DNA of 7,352 nucleotides, taken from the NCBI GenBank assembly GCA_003694875.1, contig RFJN01000527.1, forward strand, positions 1 through 7,352. The letters run 5' to 3'. The DNA is from Planctomycetota bacterium (GTDB lineage Bacteria > Planctomycetota > J058 > J103). This document shows positions 1 to 4,081 of this stretch, piece by piece. The notes beneath the pieces were generated by a model that was not told the origin of the DNA, ran no database searches, and was given only the letters and a program-made list of their open reading frames with translations. The position numbers were made by a program, and so were the translations under genes. Within the stretch, counting starts at the first letter, position 1; each line of letters begins with the position of its first letter.

Positions 1-3
1 ATG

Positions 4-14
4 GTTGCCGCAAC
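4..14. repeat. Small palindrome GTTGCCGCAAC next to the terminator hairpin
   Basis: GTTGC (4-8) and GCAAC (10-14) are perfect inverted copies around one central C. With a single central base it would fold poorly as RNA, so it could be a protein-binding half-site pair or chance. It sits just beyond the hairpin at 18-59. Anything it controls lies outside the window. Confidence 0.25.
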
Positions 15-17
15 GGG

Positions 18-59
18 GTGGAGGCGGAGGACGCTTGAAGCGCGTCCCTCCGCCTCCAC
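18..59 (-). terminator. GC-rich hairpin downstream of the S41 protease gene, probable terminator without a T-tract
   Basis: The arms 18-30 and 47-59 pair perfectly over 13 bp. After a single bulged C at 46, four more pairs (31-34 with 42-45) close a 7-nt loop. The hairpin begins about 30 nt beyond the protease stop codon as the minus-strand transcript is read. Its position and stability fit a transcription end or a 3' mRNA-protecting structure. No run of T follows on either strand, so it is not a textbook intrinsic terminator. An attenuated, factor-assisted or bidirectional terminator is possible. Confidence 0.5.
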
Positions 60-89
60 GGGTGGCGTGCTCGCTGTCGAGATCCGCGC

Positions 90-2378
90 TCAGTGCGCGC
101 TCGGGCTCTCGGCCGGCTCCGGCTCGGCCTTCTTCTCGGCCTCGGGCTTCTGCGCTGCCGCCTCGGCGAACTTCGGGGCGATCGGCGCGTACTCCGGAAT
201 CGAGGCCATGTCGACACCGAGCTTGCGCGTCATCTCGAAGATCGCGCGCTGCAGCTGCACGTCGCTCTCGAAGTCCTGCGCGAACTGCTTCGCACGCAGA
301 TCCTGCGCGAGACGACGGATCCCGCCGCGCACGAGCCGGCGCACCTCGTCGCGGTCGAGCGTGGTGTCGAGCGTGGCGTACCACGCGTCGAAGCCCGGAT
401 ACCGCTTCCAGTCGAGCCCGTCGTACTCCGCGAGCTTCACCATGAGGTCGCGGTGCTCGTTCCACAGCTTCTGCACGTACGGCTCGATCGCGTTCGCCTT
501 GAGCAGCCGATCGACCTCCTGCGCCACGCACGGATCGAGTTCGTCGGGCTGCACCTCGACGTCCGGGTGCACCCCGCCCTCGCCCGTCTCCGGATTGCGG
601 TGGATCGAGCGGCCGCTCGGCAGGTAGTACTTGGCGATCGTGAGCCGCAGCGTCGACTTGCCGCCGGTGGTGCGCACGCGCATGAGCTGCTGCACCGAGC
701 CCTTGCCGAAGGTGGTGGTGCCCACGAGCAACGCCCGCTTGTGGTCCTGCAGCGCCCCCGAGACGATCTCGCTCGCGCTCGCGCTCGCGCCGTTGACGAG
801 CACCACGAGCGGGTAGTCGGGGTGCGTCGAGTCGTCGCGGGTGCGGAACTCGCGGCGCGGCGCGATGTGCGGGTTGCGCCCCTGGCTGAAGACGATCAGC
901 TTGTTGCCCTTGAGGAACTTGTCGGCGATGTCGACCGCCGCACTCAGCAGACCGCCCGGGTTGGCGCGCAGATCGAACACCAGCCCCTTCATGCCCTGCT
1001 TCTCGAGTTCCTCGAGCGCGTGCTCGACCTCGCGGACCGCGGTCTGGCCGAACTGGCTGAGCGAGACGTAGCCGATCTTGCCCGGCAGCATCGTGTAGTG
1101 CACCGAGTCGAGGTGGATCCGACGGCGGATCAGCGTGAACTCGCGCTCCTTGTCCCAGTTCTTGCGGAAGACGGTGATCGTGACCGGTGTGCCCGCCGGC
1201 CCCTTGAGCTTCGAGACGAGCTCCTCCACCGTCTTGCCGAAGGTCGATTCGCCCTCGACCTTGGTGATCTTGTCGAGCGAACGCAGCCCCGCCTCGTAGG
1301 CCGGGCCGTTGTAGATCGGGCGGATGATCGTGAGCAGCTTGTCCTTGGGGTCCATGCTCACGACCGCGCCGATGCCCGCGTACTCGCCCTGCATCGACTG
1401 CTCGAAGTCGCGCGTCTCCTTCTCGGTCATGTAGGACGAGAACGGATCGAGGCTGCCCACCATGCCCTTGGCGGCCTGGTCGACGAGCCGCTTCGTCTCG
1501 ATCTTCTCGCCGTCCTCGACGTAGTACAGCCGGATGTTGCGCTCGAGCTCCTGCAGCAGCGCGAAATCCCCCGCGCCCCCGGCACCGGCGGTGCGGCGGC
1601 GCTGCAGCTCGCGCAGCTTCTTCTCGAGCGCCTCGAGCTTGCGCCGCATGAGCACGACCTGCTTCTCGGTCTCGAGCCCCTGCGTCTTCTCCATGGCGCG
1701 CACGAGCTTGTCCTGCTGCAGCAGCGCATGCGCGTAGCGCCCGCGCACCGTCGGCTCCTCGGCGATCTGCCGCAGCACGGGCTTGGCCGCCTCGAGGTTG
1801 TGCAGCTCGGCGAGCGCGAAGGCGGCGGCGGCGCGCACCTCGAGATCGCTCGCCTCGAGGTAGTCCTTCAGCACGCGCTCGGCGTCGGTGCGACCGGCGC
1901 GCGCCCGAAGCAGCTTGGCGATCGCGATCTTGACCCGCGGATCGCGCGCGGTCTCGAGCGCGGCGGCAAGCGGCGCGATCTCGGCCGGATCGTCCACCTC
2001 GCGCTCGAGCAGGCCGGCCGCGAGCACCGCCGCCTCGGGATCGTCGCCGGTCACGATCTCGCGGAGGGTGGCGATCGGCGTGTCGCTGTCGTCGTAGCGC
2101 AGGAGATAGGCGGCGAGCCCGAGCCGCGCACGCGGCCCGGCGTCCGCGAGCGCGGCGCGGGCGGCGGGCACCCCCTCGGCGCCGAGGGCGTCGAGCGAGT
2201 GCGCGATCTCGAAGATCTCCTGCCCGCGCGCCTCGTCCATGGCGGCGACCGCCTCGGCGACCGCGTCCCGCGCCCCCTCGGCGCGCACCGAGCGCGTCAC
2301 GCCCACGACCGTCCACAGACCGGCGAGCAAGACGACGGCGGCGAGCGCGAGAGCGGCTGCGTTTGTTCTCCGTTGCAT
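90..2378 (-). CDS. S41 C-terminal-processing peptidase with N-terminal HEAT-like repeats and PDZ domain (CtpA/Prc type)
   Basis: A 762-aa serine protease that should cleave proteins near their C-termini in the periplasm. Residues 7-27 are a hydrophobic signal anchor, with a possible signal-peptidase site after V-R-A33. Residues 50-230 are alternating Ala/Leu-rich helices resembling HEAT repeats, and 235-262 is a charged coiled coil. The family N-terminal region (275-330, with LYYVEDG and SLDPFSSY) precedes the PDZ domain (332-408). The catalytic core carries S534 in ASASASEI, then K559 in TFGKGSVQ and Q563. The 25-residue Ser-Lys and 4-residue Lys-Gln distances match known CTPs such as Prc and CtpB. 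The tail (735-762) is Ala/Glu/Lys/Pro-rich and probably disordered. The start at 2378 is preferred over the in-frame ATG at 2465 because AAGAGG lies 6 nt upstream and the hydrophobic segment follows directly. The protein is much longer than the 400-480 aa of common CTPs because of the repeats. The substrate is unknown. Confidence 0.93.
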   Translation of the reverse strand: MQRRTNAAALALAAVVLLAGLWTVVGVTRSVRAEGARDAVAEAVAAMDEARGQEIFEIAHSLDALGAEGVPAARAALADAGPRARLGLAAYLLRYDDSDTPIATLREIVTGDDPEAAVLAAGLLEREVDDPAEIAPLAAALETARDPRVKIAIAKLLRARAGRTDAERVLKDYLEASDLEVRAAAAFALAELHNLEAAKPVLRQIAEEPTVRGRYAHALLQQDKLVRAMEKTQGLETEKQVVLMRRKLEALEKKLRELQRRRTAGAGGAGDFALLQELERNIRLYYVEDGEKIETKRLVDQAAKGMVGSLDPFSSYMTEKETRDFEQSMQGEYAGIGAVVSMDPKDKLLTIIRPIYNGPAYEAGLRSLDKITKVEGESTFGKTVEELVSKLKGPAGTPVTITVFRKNWDKEREFTLIRRRIHLDSVHYTMLPGKIGYVSLSQFGQTAVREVEHALEELEKQGMKGLVFDLRANPGGLLSAAVDIADKFLKGNKLIVFSQGRNPHIAPRREFRTRDDSTHPDYPLVVLVNGASASASEIVSGALQDHKRALLVGTTTFGKGSVQQLMRVRTTGGKSTLRLTIAKYYLPSGRSIHRNPETGEGGVHPDVEVQPDELDPCVAQEVDRLLKANAIEPYVQKLWNEHRDLMVKLAEYDGLDWKRYPGFDAWYATLDTTLDRDEVRRLVRGGIRRLAQDLRAKQFAQDFESDVQLQRAIFEMTRKLGVDMASIPEYAPIAPKFAEAAAQKPEAEKKAEPEPAESPSAH
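771..788 (-). repeat. Three tandem GCGAGC hexamers encoding the protease active-site loop
   Basis: Read on the minus strand, residues 531-536 (Ala-Ser three times) are encoded by three identical GCGAGC units. The middle Ser codon (777-779) is the predicted nucleophile S534. The repeat follows from the conserved SASAS motif combined with this genome's codon preference. Confidence 0.8.
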
Positions 2379-2384
2379 GGTGGG
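2379..2384 (-). promoter_or_regulatory. Spacer and Shine-Dalgarno context that fixes the protease start
   Basis: The minus strand reads AAGAGG (2385-2390) followed by a 6-nt spacer and the ATG at 2376-2378. The alternative ATG at 2463-2465 has only AGGA one base before it, too close to work well, and would add 29 Pro/Arg-rich residues ahead of the signal anchor. Confidence 0.65.
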
Positions 2385-2491
2385 CCTCTTCGTCCTCGGG
2401 TTGCCGGGCAGCGGCGTCCGCAGCGGATCGGCCCCGTGCCGTGCCGGGCCTCGGTGCGCCGCCATGTCCTACGCTAGGAACGCACGAACCG

Positions 2492-2514
2492 GTCGCGGCG
2501 TTGGCGCCCGCGAC
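2492..2514 (-). promoter_or_regulatory. Hairpin at the predicted 5' end of the protease mRNA
   Basis: The arms GTCGCGG (2492-2498) and CCGCGAC (2508-2514) pair over 7 bp around a 9-nt loop. It begins almost exactly at the start point predicted from the -10 at 2522-2527. A transcript would therefore carry this stem at its extreme 5' end, where such stems often protect mRNA. It could also be a remnant terminator for the upstream phosphoesterase gene, but no T-run follows. Confidence 0.35.
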
Positions 2515-2521
2515 GTCCGGC

Positions 2522-2550
2522 ATGATAGTTCCACGCTTCCGTACCGGCAA
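2522..2550 (-). promoter_or_regulatory. Sigma70-like promoter for the S41 protease gene
   Basis: On the minus strand TTGCCG (2545-2550) is separated by exactly 17 bp from TATCAT (2522-2527). Transcription would start near 2515 and give a leader of about 137 nt. This is the most AT-rich part of the 201-bp gap between the phosphoesterase stop and the protease start. It suggests the protease can be transcribed separately from the co-directional gene upstream. I saw no other clear gene or RNA in 2379-2579. Confidence 0.5.
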
Positions 2551-2579
2551 TCACGGCTCCAACCCGGCGCTCGCCGCCC

Positions 2580-3683
2580 TCAGCGACGGACCTCGCGGTA
2601 CAGATCGTGGTAGCCGTGCCATTCAAAGAGCTTGACCGTGGGACGCGCACCGGCGTCGTCGGGGTAGGTGATCAGCGCGTAGGTGGGCAGCGCACGCTGC
2701 CCGAAGGTGCCGAGATCGAACGAGACCGTGTCGGTCCAGCAGCCGGTGTTGACGTACAGCCGTCCCCCCTCGAGCACACGCACCTGCGGAACGTGGGTGT
2801 GGCCCACGATCACGGTGTGCACGTCCGGGTGGCGGTCGAACAGATGCCGCACCTTGTGCAGCAGGTCGGGGTAGATGTTCGCCTCGCGGATCAGCGTCCA
2901 CGTCTGGCGCATGCGGGCGCGCAGGTGGCGCAGGTTGCCGAAGCGCGTCTCGATGAAGTTCCACAGCGAGAGCCACACCACCTTCCAGAAGAAGAGCGTG
3001 TCGAACACGAGCGCCCGGATCAGGTAGGCGCGGAAGGGGCGCACCTTGTCGAGATACGGCCGCTGCTCCTTGAGCGGCACGAGCACGCGCAGGATGAACT
3101 GCGAGCCCCACGGCAGGTTCAGGATCGGGGCGCGGCCCCGGCCGCGACGGAGTGTGAGTTCGCGGAAGTTGAAGTGGTGCATGGCCTCGAACTGCTGGCC
3201 GTGCTGGATGTGGATGCCGTCGAACTCGTAGGCGGGCCGGTCGGTGATGAAGCGGATGCGCGGGTCGGCGGGATCTCCCGTCAGATAGCGGCGAAACGCG
3301 CTCTGCACGCCGGGAAAGACGAGCTCCATGTCGTGGTTGCCCACGAGCACCGTGAGCGTCTTGCGCGGACTCTGCACGAAGGAGGCGAGCGCCTCGTGCA
3401 CCTCGCGGTGGCCGGCCACGCAGGCGGCGAGCTTCTCGAGCGCGAGCTCCTCGGTGATCTTCGTCGTGTAGCCCCGGCTCGTGCGCACCGCGAGGAAGTC
3501 GTAGAAGTCGCCCGCGATGATCAACTCCACCTCCTCGTCCTCGAAGAAGTCGGTGGAGTAGTGGCGCAGGAACTCCACGAGCTTCTCGTCGTGCTCGAAG
3601 CTCTCGTGCGGATTGACGCGTCCCGGCCGGTGCCCGCTGCCGAGGTGCTGGTCGCTGATGACGATCTTGTATTTCCGGGCCAT
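2580..3683 (-). CDS. Calcineurin-like metallophosphoesterase, LpxH/COG2908-like, with hydrophobic helical insert
   Basis: A 367-aa enzyme with a complete binuclear-metal phosphoesterase site: D11 and H13 (SDQHLGSG), D59 (AGDFYDF), N116-H117 (VGNHDME), H161 (IQHGQQFE) and H295/H297 (VGHTHVPQ). The motif order and the DG-x-HIQHG-QFE stretch resemble the UDP-2,3-diacylglucosamine pyrophosphatase-like group (COG2908) more than SbcD/Mre11 nucleases. It has GNHD where classical LpxH has GNRD, and it is over 100 aa longer. Residues about 185-280 are an insert between the fifth and last motifs. Within it, 217-248 is unusually rich in Trp, Phe and Leu and could form a substrate lid or lie on the membrane. 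No signal peptide is seen, so it should act in the cytoplasm or on the inner-membrane face. The start at 3683 directly precedes the first motif; GAAAGG lies 9 nt upstream. It is divergent from the ATPase operon. The substrate (lipid, nucleotide or nucleic acid) cannot be read from the sequence. Confidence 0.88.
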   Translation of the reverse strand: MARKYKIVISDQHLGSGHRPGRVNPHESFEHDEKLVEFLRHYSTDFFEDEEVELIIAGDFYDFLAVRTSRGYTTKITEELALEKLAACVAGHREVHEALASFVQSPRKTLTVLVGNHDMELVFPGVQSAFRRYLTGDPADPRIRFITDRPAYEFDGIHIQHGQQFEAMHHFNFRELTLRRGRGRAPILNLPWGSQFILRVLVPLKEQRPYLDKVRPFRAYLIRALVFDTLFFWKVVWLSLWNFIETRFGNLRHLRARMRQTWTLIREANIYPDLLHKVRHLFDRHPDVHTVIVGHTHVPQVRVLEGGRLYVNTGCWTDTVSFDLGTFGQRALPTYALITYPDDAGARPTVKLFEWHGYHDLYREVRR

Positions 3684-3727
3684 GCCCGCCGGCCTTTCGC
3701 CTCCCGTGAAGCCGCATCGCGCGTCGC

Positions 3728-3757
3728 ATGGTAGCGGACGGCGAGCGGGGGCGACAA
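3728..3757 (-). promoter_or_regulatory. Promoter candidate for the metallophosphoesterase gene
   Basis: On the minus strand TTGTCG (3752-3757) lies 18 bp from TACCAT (3728-3733). Transcription would begin near 3721, giving a leader of about 38 nt before the ATG at 3683. The -10 core and the next base match those of the oppositely oriented promoter at 3781-3810, which adds weight to both. The spacing is 1 bp longer than optimal. Confidence 0.45.
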
Positions 3758-3759
3758 CC

Positions 3760-3799
3760 GTCGCGAGCCGCGTCGCGGCGTTGCATCCGGGTCGCGACC
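3760..3799. promoter_or_regulatory. Possible operator cluster: three GTCGCG copies and the palindrome GGTCGCGACC
   Basis: GTCGCG occurs at 3760-3765, 3772-3777 and 3791-3796. The last is inside a perfect 10-bp palindrome (3790-3799) in the spacer between the -35 and -10 of the plus-strand promoter. The first two fill the 23 bp between the divergent -35 elements. A protein bound here could control both promoters. GTCGCG is common by chance in DNA of this composition, so this is only suggestive. Confidence 0.3.
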
Positions 3800-3810
3800 G
3801 CTGCTACCAT
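3781..3810 (+). promoter_or_regulatory. Promoter candidate for the small-protein/ATPase/YkgJ operon
   Basis: TTGCAT (3781-3786) lies 18 bp from TACCAT (3805-3810), and a TG at 3802-3803 gives an extended -10. Transcription would start near 3817, with a leader of about 37 nt before the ATG at 3854. This position argues against the in-frame upstream ATGs at 3728 and 3809, both of which fall inside -10 elements and have no ribosome binding site. Confidence 0.5.
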
Positions 3811-3838
3811 GGCGCCGCCCGCCGAAGGGCGCGGTGGT

Positions 3839-3844
3839 GGGGAG
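3839..3844 (+). promoter_or_regulatory. Ribosome binding site deciding the start at 3854
   Basis: GGGGAG sits 9 nt before the ATG at 3854. No comparable purine run precedes the ATGs at 3728 or 3809, so this site fixes the start of the small protein. Confidence 0.55.
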
Positions 3845-3853
3845 AATCGGGCC

Positions 3854-4081
3854 ATGGCGCAGGGCGTGTACGGAGGGGGACGGCGGCGCGAGACGCTCGC
3901 CGAGGTCGTCGAGTCGATCGATCTGCGGCCGCCCTCGGACGAGTTCCGGCGGCTCGTGCAGGCGCGCATCGAGGCGCTTGCGCGTCTCGGCGAGAGCGCG
4001 CCGGGTGATCCGGAATCGCTCGATCTGTACGCCGACGCGCTGCGGCTCGGGCTCGAGGCGATCGCCGAGGCGAGCCGATGA
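3854..4081 (+). CDS. Small 75-aa protein of unknown function, coupled to the SMC-like ATPase
   Basis: I do not recognise the family. After a Gly-rich start (VYGGGRRR, residues 5-12), the rest looks helical: about 13-22, 28-46 (DEFRRLVQARIEALARL) and 53-73 (PESLDLYADALRLGLEAIAE). It is slightly acidic (14 Asp/Glu against 10 Arg), has no Lys or Cys, and shows no signal peptide or membrane segment, so it should be a small cytoplasmic helical protein. Its stop overlaps the ATPase start by ATGA (4078-4081), so translation is probably coupled and the two are likely made in related amounts. Being the first gene of the operon suggests a partner or regulator of the ATPase. The evidence for coding is the ribosome binding site, promoter spacing, coupling and coherent helical composition. 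The weak point is shortness in a genome where spurious frames are common. Confidence 0.72.
   Translation: MAQGVYGGGRRRETLAEVVESIDLRPPSDEFRRLVQARIEALARLGESAPGDPESLDLYADALRLGLEAIAEASR

Larger units (their letters stand above)
3727..3811. repeat. Perfect 9-bp inverted repeat spanning the two divergent -10 elements
   Basis: CATGGTAGC (3727-3735) and GCTACCATG (3803-3811) are exact reverse complements. Each contains the predicted -10 hexamer of one of the two outward-facing promoters, so the region has mirror symmetry about position 3769. It may reflect a shared promoter consensus or a regulator binding both sides. Confidence 0.55.

Noticed and set aside
2379..2465. Extended protease start at 2465
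   Set aside because: It would put 29 Pro/Arg-rich residues before the signal anchor and has a poorly spaced ribosome binding site; 2378 has AAGAGG at 6 nt.
93..2477. A 794-codon plus-strand open frame opposite the S41 protease
   Set aside because: The product is repetitive Arg/Leu/Glu/Ala with no recognisable domain. The minus strand has a full protease with catalytic triad and signal anchor.
2580..3683. Calling the phosphoesterase SbcD or YhaO because it neighbours a Rad50-like ATPase
   Set aside because: The motifs (SDQHLGSG, GDFYDF, HGQQFE) and the hydrophobic insert look LpxH/COG2908-like, it lacks the SbcD layout, and it is divergently transcribed.
3728..3853. Longer N-terminus for the 75-aa protein, starting at 3728 or 3809
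   Set aside because: Both ATGs lie inside predicted -10 elements and upstream of the likely transcription start, have no ribosome binding site, and would add Arg/Gly/Ala-rich sequence of no evident structure.
2379..3853. tRNA, CRISPR or mobile-element sequence in the two intergenic gaps
   Set aside because: No cloverleaf, no regularly spaced repeats, and no transposase remnants or flanking duplications are visible in 2379-2579 or 3684-3853.
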